NCBI GenBank assembly: GCA_030159075.1
Contig: BROG01000259.1
Location: 1-64,000, forward strand
DNA from: Atrina japonica
Lineage: Eukaryota; Mollusca; Bivalvia; Pterioida; Pinnidae
Direction: 5' to 3'
DNA length: 64,000 nucleotides
The notes beneath the pieces are model-generated. The model did not search any database. It saw only the letters and a program-made list of their open reading frames with translations, and was not told where the DNA came from. The translations under genes and the position numbers were made by a program. Below, one piece after another: positions 41,526 to 55,300 of the stretch. The stretch's first letter is position 1. Every line of letters starts with the position of its first letter.

Positions 41526-44500
41526 GTAATACTCAAAACATCAAATTCTTAATTATGACAAATTTAATATATGAATTTCGACTACCAAACGAGGAAGGTA
41601 AACTTCAAATAACAGATGCAAACACCTGTTAGTGTATCAGCGATATAGAAATAGAGTACATTTTATGCAGTATAGCCCCCCCCCCTTTTTCACATACAAA
41701 TTGTATTTTATATTAACATCACGTCTGGAATCCAGAAGAAGGCTTCCCAGAGCTTTTAAATTAGGCTTACCAAAAATTTCGCGACTTGCTATGCTCGTCA
41801 AAAACAATGATATGCTCTTCTAGGGCTGTCATTGATGAGAAATTCTATATCGATAAGAAAAAAGTATCGATAAATCGAATAATTTGGTACTTCTATGAAT
41901 GCATTAAAAATAAATAGATTCATTTTAATATTTAGGTGTTTAATTGTATATTTGATCATCTGAAGATGAAAAAAGCAATCATTGCAAGGAAAACATCATT
42001 TATTTGAACACATTGAACAATTAAAAAAAAAATATATATATATATAACATACTTCAATAATACGAAGTAAAACAAATGGAAAATTTTGGAAATTGTAAAA
42101 GAAAATACATTCTCTGAAATGCATAATGAAATGTATCAATACTTTAAAAGTGTATCGATAATCATATCGAATCAATTTGTGTATCGATATCGAGTCTATC
42201 AATGACAGCCCTATATTCTTCCTCTAACTCAAAATCCTGGATCCCACCAGGCTTTGTCTGTATATCTACAGGGGCAACACGACAGAATACCCTATGAGAT
42301 TACATGTAGGGGTTGAGTGGTAAGAGCATCATGCTTTAAATCATGAAGTCTCCCACTTCCCAAATGAGAATCGCTTGAATTTTTTTAAAATACTCTTCCT
42401 AGGGGAATCTCTGTGTTATCTATGCAATGTCAATAAATTGGGTCATGTAAGTAATCATTAATATATACTCGCATCTCTCTTGACAAAAGAGTTATATGAT
42501 GGGGAATAACTCCCTATACATTATTTTCGTAAGGAATCAGTGATTGTCATTTGAGTATTAACAGCAACCTTTCTGTTTCTTTTCACGATACAATACGATA
42601 ACACCCGAAAAGTTTTGAAAACATGTCTTTCGTACGCTAATACTCGAAAAGTTCTGAAAACACATCTATCGGATGATTTCATCTAGTATTAGCCTGGGAT
42701 CCTGGCCCAATCATACTTCATTGATCAATGAGCCAGACTAAATCAGTATGACCAATAAACGTTCCCTTTCTAATTCTTTCACTTCCGCCTTTCGGATGGC
42801 AGCCATTACCTGTGCAAAAGTCCTGTAGGGGTAATTTGAGTGTGAATATCTATAACAAAATGGATTGATTTTTATTTGTCATGGGCATGGATAAATTACT
42901 CAGTTGGCATAGAATACCGCTACGTTAAATTTAAGAGCAGGGTGAGAAAAATATTTGAAAAATCACTTGTCCCATGGGACAAGTGCTATTTAGAAACCAC
43001 TCGTCCCAACAAATTTTTCACTTGTCCCAGTATTATACTTGTATTGACTCAGAAGTAAATTTGTATTTTTTTCTGGTACAAATTAAAATCAACAAACAAT
43101 ATAATATACAGTAAATTTTAATGCATAATTGAAACAGTTTCAGTTGCAAAGAATTAGATCAAGTTATCATTACTTATGACACAAAAAAGTCATTCATCAT
43201 CAGAATAACTGTCATCACTGCTAATGATCTCAGGAAGCTGGCCACTAAAACTATGACTCTGCTGAGTACGATGATCTCGGCTCCAGTTGAAACATGTCTC
43301 CTAGTTTTGGCAGAATAAAGCCAAGTATTAATTGAATTATCAGCTTGAAAAGTGGACAAAGTGTTATCCATCATCTTGATTCTCATCAGACTTTGAAGGG
43401 TTTTTGAGTCATTTGAGATCTGAACGTGGTCTTCATTTTATTCATAGCACTAAATGCTCTTTCACAAGAAGCTGTACATGGAGAGAGTGTCATCATAATG
43501 TTAACAAGGTACAAGTATATCTTGAACATCTGCTGGTTTTTAGAGCTTTTGCATAAGCTAACTGAGGACTAGTGGTTCGTTGTCTGTTCAATCTCAGCTT
43601 TAAATCAAGCATTGCCCAGAAGCCTCAGACTTCTCCTTTTCAGTCAACAAGATTCAAAATGATTCAACAAATGTGCAACTTCTTCATTACCATATGATCT
43701 GAGATCCTGCATTGATACTGGCCACAATGTATGATCAAATACCTGAAAATTACTGTAAGGAGGATTCTGCAATGATTCAAAACTTATATATTGTATAATA
43801 CTTTCAAGAAATTTACTGAAAGTAGCTTTCAAATCAACACCTGTGTTTGTTAGATATACTGACTGCTTGAATCTTTGCCACATTTCAAAAATATCAGAGT
43901 AATTTTGTTCAAATTTACTGTAAAAGTTTCCTGATGCAGGCCCATTTACTTTCAGACTAGATAATTCCAAAGATGCTAGTTCTAACTTTCTAACAACATC
44001 AGTCACAAATAAATCATCTTTCTGATAACTTTCACTGAGATTCTTGAGGATTAAAGTTAAATCAAGCATAAAGTGCAAAAACTTGACAAATCTTTCAGTT
44101 TTCAGCTCTTTCAACAAACCTTTGGACTTTGCTGAATCCTCTCCTGAACTTCCCTGACCAACATGTTCTAAATGATACACAGTAACAATTAATGTTTCTC
44201 AAGTGCCACTAAAGCCCTGTGTCTACTAGCCAACCAACGAATTTTCTGAACACCACTAAAATATGCATGATTTTTCATCAATTATTTCAGATATTGCTTT
44301 CAATTCTCTACGTTTCTTTGGAGAATAATAATAATACTTGAAAATACTTTTGACAGTATTGTCAAACTCTTGCAAGTATGGAATTGTTTTCACAGCATCC
44401 ATAACACCAAGCTCAAGATTATGTGCTACACAGTGAATAGATAACTGATGGGGCACTTTCTGAGACAACCTTGTAGCTACACCCGATTTTTTTCCCATCA

Positions 44501-47500
44501 TCACTGCAGCACCATCAAAGTTGCAACCTACCAAATTTAACTATGTCTTTATTTGAAATTCCAACTGCCTCTAAACCTTTTTCAATACCTGCAAGAACCC
44601 CTTCAGCTGTGGCAGTTTTAAGGGCAATTATATCACAAAAATACTCTAGGATTACCAGACTCTAAATCAAACAAATCGAACAAACACTGCCTCCTGTTCA
44701 ATAATTCAGCATCTGTGCTGCCATCAGACAAAATGCACAAAAACCTTGCCTCTTTTAAAATATTAGTGACACACTTTGCTTCAGTCTCGGCTATTGAATG
44801 AATAAATGCTTGCACAGGCCTTATCATTTTGGTACTTTGAACCCAAATCTAACCCATTTTTTCTTTGTAATTCACAAAGACCCTGGAAAGGATTTAAAAG
44901 AGAGACCTTGTTTTGCAACATAGAATGATGTGTTGAACAGACAGCGAACTTGCTTTTGTTTTATCCAGAGCATTAGCCATTTTCTTTAATGGACCCACAT
45001 AATTTGACTGGCTACTGAACATTTTTTTATCATGACACTTCATGTGCAACTTTGATTTGTTATGATAAATTAGTGTTTCTTTTCTAAAATTATCCTCACT
45101 GCCAGCGCCCTTGAATAAAGGACTATCTTTATCAGCAATATTAGGGAATTCAAGACAGGATGTGCAATACATTTTTTGCTCATCTTCCTCATATTTAACC
45201 CAAGGAAATTCTTTGATCCAACTGAGTGAAACTACGTTTTTTCTTTTTCAAAATTTTGCTTTTTTCAGCAAAATCATCATACGGTAGGTCTACAGCCTTC
45301 TCATTTTCGTTTGCCTTTTCCTTAGTTTCTGAACTACCGATTTTCTTGAAAAACGAATCTTTAGTCCTTTTTGCCATAGTCATAAACTTTCTGAGTAACG
45401 AATTCGAACACTTGCAAAGCTTCTGACAACGAAAAGATTTCTATTTCAAAAAACCAACCTGGTATCACACTTGAAAAACACCCGGAACATAATTCATTGA
45501 GTTGAGGTTAAGTTCTTACGCGAATGAAATTTATTATAACTATATATGTTACATCCAAAACTATCTATCTATCTACCTAGTTGTGTACTTGAATTTATAC
45601 CTCGACCTCGCATTGAATTTACAAAGTATAAATATATTTAAATTTCCGTACTTATGGAGCCGTTTCCTGAAAGATTCTGACATTTACACGTGGATAATCA
45701 ATCAACTGTGCGCTTTATGTCTACTGTCATTTGGATCATCCCGGTTCCGATTTTCGGCAATACATTGTGTGATTATATTTGAACAAAGTGAAAAAAAATG
45801 TGAGAAAGAATTGTAGTGATTTTAAACTAGAATTTAAGATGCTACGACGGGAATAGTTACCGGTAATTTTTTTTTTTAACAGGAAATCACTCGTCACCGG
45901 TGACGAGTACTTATAATGAACCACTCGTCCCCAAGCAATTTCGACTCGTCCAGGACGAGCGGACGAGTACATTTTTCGCACTCTGAAGAGGTAGGTCTCA
46001 ACCATTTTATTTTAATCAGCCAAAACCAGTGAACACAGCTGATGTGACTCAGAGTATAGGTTTACAAATGCTGGAGGGGAGGGGGGGACTATCATTTATC
46101 TTGCCTGATTTCCAGGAGTTCCTTTTAGAATAATTAAGATTGATTTCGTCCTGTTTGATTTTGTTTTGGGATGTTAGTAAGTAAATACCTTTAGGTACAT
46201 GTAGTAAGATCATTTTTCTTTTAACAGGCGATTGGAGATAATGTTTACAGTATACCAGATGTTGTAAAGGAAATCAAAGACAAAGCCACCTTACAGCGGC
46301 TTCAGGTTTTACCATACAGACTTCAACTTAAAATACCTTCTCCAGATGCCATTAAGTTTGGTATGTATGTTAGCTTCACAAATCTGATGAGTATGATGAA
46401 TACAATGAAACTTGTCCCTTTGGGACACAACAAAACCAGTTTTTATATAGAGGTGGTCTTTATATAGAGGATGATTTGTACACAGTTGGTATTATTATCA
46501 CCAGGTGGTCTTTATCACCAGGTGGTTGCTAAAGCAAGTTTTGCTGTATTTTACTTTGAATACCTGTATATCAAGCTTAGGTTTTATCAGTTTGTAGCCG
46601 GTGGGGAAATGAGTGGCCAGACTGGAAATTTAACCCAGGACCTTATGAACATTAGTAGAATGCTCTTTACTTACCAACTGAGCTGTCTGGGCCAATACCC
46701 TCTGCACCACTACACTCTTCCCCCTTTAACAAGATTTCTGACCCCGGAAATCCAAGAGACTCTGAACACGCACCGCAGTGGATTATTTAGTTGGGCGCCA
46801 GTTGTAATAGTTGGGGAAAACCCAGGACCTTCTGAACATTAGCAGGACACTCTTTACTTACCAATTGTTCTATCTTGGCTGATATCCTCTGCACCACTAC
46901 AAATGCATTGTTTGGAGCTGTTTCTTCCAGTACCATGTCAAATGGGAACGTATAAAAAGTGGTGGGACTTATTTGCATATTACAATGTATAATATATTCA
47001 TGGGCATCATGAGTCAACTTGCGTGCTTGATCACTCACAGAAATAAATTAAATGTTTTATATTCAATACTTAGATATTTAACCCTTTCAACCCTACAGAC
47101 CATAATAGACTAGTCTTAAACAAGAGAAAGAGCATACCACTCAGATATTCAGGGGTGAATGGGTTAAGCGGAAACCCAGATATTACCGTCACATCAAACT
47201 AGGGCTGCTTACCATTCACTGGAACAGGCCAGTTAGTACTAGCCACTTCCACCAAAGGTAATGTGTCCCACCGTGGCCACACTGGCACCTGCTCTGAGTT
47301 GGGTTCCTTCCCATGATTCAACAGTATATTTTTATGAACATTAACATTTTCTATTGTTTGATTTTTAGTGACAGAATTTTCAAAGAAAACTGGTGACTAT
47401 AGGAGTCTGTCAGCTGTTGATATCCAGGTAATGGCCTTGACCTATCAACTTGAGAAAGAAAATGTTGGGGTGGATCACATTAAAAGTGCACCAAGCAGAC

Positions 47501-50500
47501 AGGTATGTAAAGAGATCATTTCTAGTATGTGACCAGTGGTTTTAGCTTATTGTAGATTTGACCCGTTCCTAATGTGAATCTGGCATTTTATAGGTAATCT
47601 GAATGCTCAGATTTTGATTTTCAATTTTGATATGACACATTTGGACTGGTCTAAGTCATTGATTTACAGAAGAGTCCATTGTTTTTCAGGGGTTGATGAG
47701 TTAAATAAATGAGATCTAGGACGGATTATATTATGTTCAATATTCAATCATATTCACCAGAGTTATGGGACTTTAAGAATCTTCATGATAGGCTTAATTT
47801 AGGGGGCAGAATTTTTGTTACAAACAAATTGTATAATTAATTCATTTCCTGGAAATTTTTTGTCAATAATGATTGCAATTCATAGTTTGCCATATCATTA
47901 ATAGCTTATGAATTTTTTGCCATGATATAGAATTTGAAGCAACATCCCACAAAAGACAAATTAAATGTGATAATAATTTGTATCTCAAAATTATAACAGG
48001 TTCAGTGGACCGCATCAAAACAAATGTTAGAAAAACCTACAGATATAGCAGGCTTTTATCTATCCAAGGTGAGTTATTAATGTGATTTTATATGTAAGTC
48101 TTCTACACATTACAATGTTGTATATGTAAGTCTTCTACACATTGCAATGTTGTATATGTAAGTCTTCTACACATTACAATGTTGTATATGTAAGTCTTCT
48201 ACACATTACAATGTTGTATATATAAGTCTTCTACACATTACAATGTTGTATATATGTCTTCTATACATTACAATGTTGTATGTAAGTCTTCTACACATTA
48301 CACTGTTGTATATATGTCTTTTATACATTACAATGTTGTATATATAAGTCTTCTACACATTACAATGTTGTATATATAAATCTTCTACACATTACAATGT
48401 TGTATATATGTCTTCTATACATTACAATGTTGTATGTGGAAGTCTTCTACACATTACAATGTTGTATATATGTCTTCTATACATTACAATGTTGTATGTG
48501 GAAGTCTTCTACACATTACAATGTTGTATATATGTCTTCTACACATTACAATGTTGTATATATGTCTTCTACACATTACAATGTTGTATATGTAAGTCTT
48601 CTACACATTACAATGTTGTATATGTAAGTCTTCTACACATTACAATGTTGTATATGTTATTTTTCTACACATTGCAATGTTGTATATGTAAGTCTTCTAC
48701 ACATTACAATGTTGTATATGTAAGTCTTCTACACATTACAATGTTATATATGTAAGTCTTCTACACATTACAATGTTGTATATATAAGTCTTCTACACAT
48801 TACAATGTTGTATATATGTCTTCTATACATTACAATGTTGTATGTGGAAGTCTTCTACACATTACAATGTTGTATATATGTCTTTCATACATTACAATGT
48901 TGTATATATAAGTCTTCTACACGTTACAATGTTGTATATATAAGTCTTCTACACATTACAATGTTGTATATATGTCGTCTATACATTACAATGTTGTATA
49001 TAAGTCTTCTACACATTACAATGTTGTATGTGGAAGTCTTCTACACATTACAATGTTGTATATATGTCTTCTATACATTACAATGTTGTATATATAAGTC
49101 TTCTACACATTACAATGTTGTATATGTAAGTCTTTTACACATTACAATGTTGTATATATGTCTTCTATACATTACAATGTTGTATATAAGTCTTCTACAC
49201 ATTACAATGTTGTATATGTAAGTCTTCTACACATTACAATGTTGTATATGTAAGTCAACTACACATTACAATGTTGTATATGTTATTCTTCTACACATTA
49301 CAATGTTGTATATGTAAGTCATCTACACATTACAATGTTGTATATGTAAGTCTTCTACACATTACAATGTTATATATGTAAGTCTTCTACACAAAACAAT
49401 GTTGTATTTGTAAGTCATCTACACATTACAATGTTGTATATATAAGTCATATACACATTGCAGTGTTGTATTTGTAAGTCAACTACACATTACAATGTTG
49501 TATGTGGAAGTCTTCTACACATTACAATGTTGTATATATAAGTCTTCTACACATTACAGTGTTGTATTTGTAAGTCAACTACACATTACAATGTCGTATG
49601 TGGAAGTCTTCTACACATTACAGTATGATATGTAAGTCTTCTACACATTACAATGTTGTATATATAAGTCTTCTACACATTACAGTGTTGTATGTGGAAG
49701 TCTTCTACACATTACAATGTTGTATGTGGAAGTCTTCTACACATTACAATGTTGTATATATGTCTTCTATACATTACAATGTTCTATGTAGAAGTCTTCT
49801 ACACATTACAATGTTGTATGTGGAAGTCTTCTACACATTACAGTATGATATGTAAGTCTTCTACACATGATAAAGTTACATGATGTGTACATCATTTTGT
49901 TAAATTATATTGATCTTTTAAACAGACAAAAATTACCAAGTACCCTTTCTTTTCTTATTGTTATGTCCTGTTTATTTAGTACAATTTGATGTTTGTATAT
50001 TTTGACCAGATTGCCTTGTTAAGGAAATGTGATGTAATGCAGGTACTTGATTCGTAGTTTCTATTTATCTCTCTGAAGTGGCTCCTTTTTGGTGAAGATT
50101 TACTAAAGTACCTGGTTTGAGTCCTGCTGGTGTATCGCCCCACACTCAATGTTTTTTCAGTTACATGCAGGGATGAGAATTTTCCTCCAGTTGGAGGAAT
50201 TCCTCCTTTTTCAAAATCCTGCCACAATGTTAAATCTTATTTTCCTTCTTTTTCACCTATTAGTATTCTCGTCTGAGTCATCTCTGTACATAGTAGCATC
50301 CAGTTTGTAATGGTGGAGGAGAGAACCTGGTCACAATGAACCATATAAGAGACCACCACAAGTAAACTGGCAAACTTTCTCACAAAATTAGCTTGGGTTT
50401 TAGCAGGCTCGACCCCATGCTGACTAGAGGTGAAAGACTTCATGGTTTTAAACCACAATGCTCTGACCATGGTGGCTCCATTTTTAAAATGAAATGAAAG

Positions 50501-52317
50501 CATTTATTTTAGACTTGAATCAATATTTTTCATTCTTTAGTATTTCATGTGGTTATTTCTCACAGACACAGCAACCAAGCAGAACAACATCAGAATGTAC
50601 CGTAACATCAGATTTGTCAGAGTCACATGACCTTGGTGGCCAATCAGAAAAGGTTAAACAGCACTCAGGTGAATTAAATAGCCATGTGATGGGGAGTGAT
50701 AACAATAAAAGTAACAGCAATAATGAGAACATTGTATGTGGGAATGATAATCCAGAACTTTCTGTTGTTGAGTCTGAAGTTACGGAGCAAATTACTAACA
50801 GTAATGATTCAGGAACTGTGATGGCAGAAACGCACGACACAGAGTTAAATAGTTCATCAGACATCTCGTGTTGTAGAGAAGGCGCTACTATACCCTCAGA
50901 TTTGCTAGAGGAAGATGACAGTGAGGAGGATGATGATGAGGATGAAGGTATTGAAGAGGATGACGATGAAGATGATGATGACGATGGCTGGATAACACCC
51001 AGTAACATTAAATCTGTGAAGGAGAAAATGGGAGATGTTAACACAGAAAAAGCCACTGTTATGGTGGGGTGTGTTACAACAGACTTTGCAATGCAGGTAC
51101 TTGATTTGTAGTTGTTATGTATCTCTCTGTAGTGGTTCCTTTTTGGTCACTTGAAGATTTACTTGCGTAAATCACTGTTATGTTGTGAGGTGTGAAATTT
51201 GACGTAAATTTGCCAGTGGATCTGTTCATGAATTTAAATAATTTGCGATTATTTAGCTCCACTAAAATTGCAAATTTGTGTATTTGTGTACAATCAACCT
51301 CTATATAAAGACCACCTCCCTATAAAGACCGGTTTTCTTGTGTCCCTAAGGAAGTCGTTCTATACAAGTTTCACTGTATCTAGATCTCTAAAAAGTTGGA
51401 TATGCGAAATAAAGTCATTGCGAAATAGAACTTTTTTTTTTTTTTTACAGTAAATCAAGGTCAACACTACAATATGTACAAGTTTTAAAATATCCCCCTG
51501 GGGATATAGATCAATTTTGTTTTGTTTTTTGTTGGGTGGATGGACAAACATAAAATTATTTATTTTTTTTTTCAGACCTCTTGCAGTGGTCTAGCAGTAA
51601 AGCACCCTGTAATGGGATATGCAAGTTCTATATCCCATCAGACACTAACTCGGAAAAATACTGATTTATTCAACAATTTATTTATTTCCTATGGCAGTCT
51701 ACCTTGTGATGCAAATTTGATTGCATAAAGCCCTAAAGACTGCAAGAAAAAATTGTAAAAAAAAACAAAAACAAGTGAATCAGTACACATCTATCAATTT
51801 TATGTACCTTATTTTTTTTTACATATGGTACTGTAAGAATTTTTTTTTAAAGTAATGATTTGTTTTTATAATTGTTTTTCTACATCCTGCTAAGAATTCC
51901 CCCCTTATATTTAGAGGTCACTAGCTATAGGTGAAGTGCCACAAATTTTAACCCATGCCATGGACTGACACCAATGTAGTGAGTGACCTGTAACATTTCC
52001 TGCCTGCTGTGACATGGGACCACTACATTGCATCCAAAAAACTTATGTCTTTCACTAAAAGACTTAGACACGTTTGGGTATTGGGATTCTAATCAGTCCT
52101 CCATTTGCAAGTTGAACATCAAACCATCTTGAGCAAATAAATAGTCGTGATATACATAACATGTTAGTAATGTTTTAGAAAGTTGTCATACTAAATTATT
52201 ACAATTGTTCCCGAATGTGATTGGAAACTCAGGGCTCTACAACACTAAAAAAATCCACTCTTCATTTGGCCAGTGAACCAGAAATTTTACTAGCCAGCCA
52301 CAAACTTTTACTCGCCA

Positions 52318-52353
<36 letters not shown>

Positions 52354-55300
52354 TCTTGTTAAAAAAGAATCCGCTGGACGAAATGAAATAAAAGATAATT
52401 TTTTTAAGTTGACATTACTTTTTATTATTTCACTGCATTTAAAACAGGGTTAATAACTGCTGACCGTTTTGTGCATTTTTTAAATCAATCCAGAAGTGGT
52501 TTTTATGGCTATATTTTTCGTAGTTTTCAACAGAATTTACAAAACGGTGTCTGTCCACTAATCCCTTTGGGGATTCTGTCGCGTTCGTTTTATTGTGTTG
52601 TCCCACCACGATAAAACGGCCGCGACAGAATCCCCTTAGTGATTATCTGCCCACAAGAATTGGAAATTTTATCTGTAAGTTACCTGATCGTCAGACAAAG
52701 TTGAAACACCTATAAAGTTCTTTATAGGTGTTTGTCCGAGACAATCGGGTGTTTGACTCTCGAGTTTAATACAGATAAAATTTTCAATTCCGGCTGTGGT
52801 CTGCCTGTCCTCCTCGTCGAACACTAGCCATACTCGGTTCCAGTATTTCTTTCACCAAGATCGTTTAAACTTGCTAGTGTCCCAATGAAGAGGTAGATGC
52901 TTCTGTTGAAATCGACACTGAAAAGTAAAAGTCATTGTCTTCTGTTTGGAAAGTTTCAAGTCGAAAACGCGAAAGCATACATCGTGTTTTTATACAGTAA
53001 TCAACGTGAGTTAGATGCTCTAGTCTATCAAAACTGAATAGCGAAATGTTGTAAAGCGCATAAAAGACCATGACTTCGATAATGTAATTTCATAGTTAAA
53101 ACGGACAAACTTTTGATTTCCGGCTCGGGAAAAAAAAACTGGTCGCAATGTGGCGACTGAATGAGAATAAACACTCACCAAAACCTAAAATATGGTCGCA
53201 TTTGCGAGTGATTTGGTCGCAATGTAGAGCGCTGAAACTATTGTTCCAGAATGTGTTTAGGAAACCACATGTATTGTTCCAGAATGTGTTTAGGAAACTA
53301 TTGTTCCAGAATGTGTTTAGGAGACTGTTCGATAGTTCTGTGTCACATGTAGATATTTTTATATTGATGTTACAGAAAATGAATGTACAGGATTTCTTGT
53401 AATTGTTTCAGAATGTTTTGATACAAATGGGACTGAACGTAATATCAGTAGACGGCATGTTGATTAGGAGAGCCAAAAGTTATGTCCAGCGGTGTTTTGC
53501 CTGTATGAAGTAGGTATACTATACATATTTACCTGTACCCATATCTCATGTGAAAAGCCATTTCACATCAACTCATCAACCCCTGTAAAAACAATGGGCT
53601 ATTATATTAATCAATGACTTAGAACTTTTCAACAGTCCAAATGTGTCTGTAGTGGTAAATGGGTTAACAGAATTTTGTGTATTTATCTCTTGTTTAAACT
53701 TTCGGATATTTGAAATTTAAAGTTTTTTAACTGGATAATTTTTCTTCAAAGGACTATATATGATAAGGGTCCAAAACGGCCCCCAAACGGTGGATGGTCA
53801 TATTTTCATAAAAAGTTCTTCATATTGTCTAAAGTTGAGATCTAAGTAGTTTGACTTGTTCTCTTGACCCCAAAGGTCATTTCAGGTCAATTAAGTCAAT
53901 GGAACTCCAGTGACTTAATGAACTTTTGTGATTTTGGTGAAAAATTATTTCGAGAAAATGAAGTTTATTCCACAGATTAATTTTTATCTGGTGAAAAATA
54001 TATCTAAATATAAATTGAGTTCTTTAAAAATATAGTATTAAAAAGAAAAAAAAAGCACATTTCCAGATTCGAAACCCCGGACCCTGAATTCACAATCTGA
54101 CGTGCTAACCATTACGCCACAATCACTTATGTGTAAGGATGGTGTAAAATGTTAAACAGTTTGATTTTAAAAACAAGAGAATGCAGTCGCTAGTTGTATA
54201 TTCATACATTTTGTACTTTTAGGGCTTACTTTGGAAAACTAAATGTTATATAGATTTACCTAATAAATCTATATTTTTTTAAAACAGTAATATTATTTCT
54301 ACGTATACACTTGATAACAGTGTCGGTGATGCCTGAGTTCAGAGGTAACATTCTAAAAATAGATTCTGTGCGGTAGGCCTGTATTCGGCGCTCGGGTAAA
54401 GAAATGCATAAGGGCCAAGCATCCAGATCAGACTAACTGTAAATTGACCTACATGTAGTAGTCAATTCATCATCTTGTAGATCTACGATTGATAAAAAGC
54501 ACTGATCCAAGGGTCTATACGGTCATTGTTACCATAGGCAATGTGTAACACAAACAAAAGTTAGGCCTATTCGATCTCTCGACTCAAGGAAGCAAGTTTA
54601 CCGTGCTTTAGTGAAAAGTTGTCAAGCAGATCTATCGACAGAAAATTCCAAGAATGAAAGAAAACAAAGCATTGTAGCCTAGCGCTTTGCTTACAGTACT
54701 CAGTATTTTCCAGTTTGTATTAAGAATGTGATTGCCGCAGTGATAAAAAGAGAAGAAACTACCCACTGTAGCTATTTAGGGTTTCCTGGTTTGTCAAGTG
54801 TACTTTGTTTTCTCATATGTATGGTCCTCGACGAAAATAAATGAACGCCGTCTGTAGACCGTCAAAACAACCGGAAGTAGTATATCCTTAGCAACGACGT
54901 AATACATGGACGTGTTGTTCATATGAAAAGTTGTTTGTTTATATTGAACGCAGCTTTGGACAAAATTTTCCTTTGAACACAAAATAGTTAATGAACATAT
55001 ACAACAGAGTGTGGATCTTTCTTACCAGGATGTGCTCATACTTCATTTTACCCCCAAATGCTAAAAAATAGTATAAAAATAGATAAAATATTGAAAATAT
55101 GCATATTTTAATGTCGATTTTAAAGACACTTTCCTGACAAGGAAACTTTTGTTTTCCGGTGTATGTAAAGTGTCATAAATACAACCATGAACTTTACAAT
55201 GAATACTTAATTTTCATTTTATTGGTGGGTATATAGGCATCTCTATCATATATAGTCCTTTGGCTTATTTTCATAATTGTGATCCACCATGAGATTTTGG

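Noticed and set aside
48397..49883. Several plus-strand frames of up to 138 codons in the NOB1 intron
   Set aside because: Repeat translation of the 32-bp array; they lie within a well-supported intron.
50553..51056. 167-codon frame antisense to NOB1 exon 5
   Set aside because: A poly-Ser shadow of the Asp/Glu-rich coding strand.
54055..54125. tRNA-His gene
   Set aside because: A GTG loop and a B box are visible, but the anticodon stem is not complementary.
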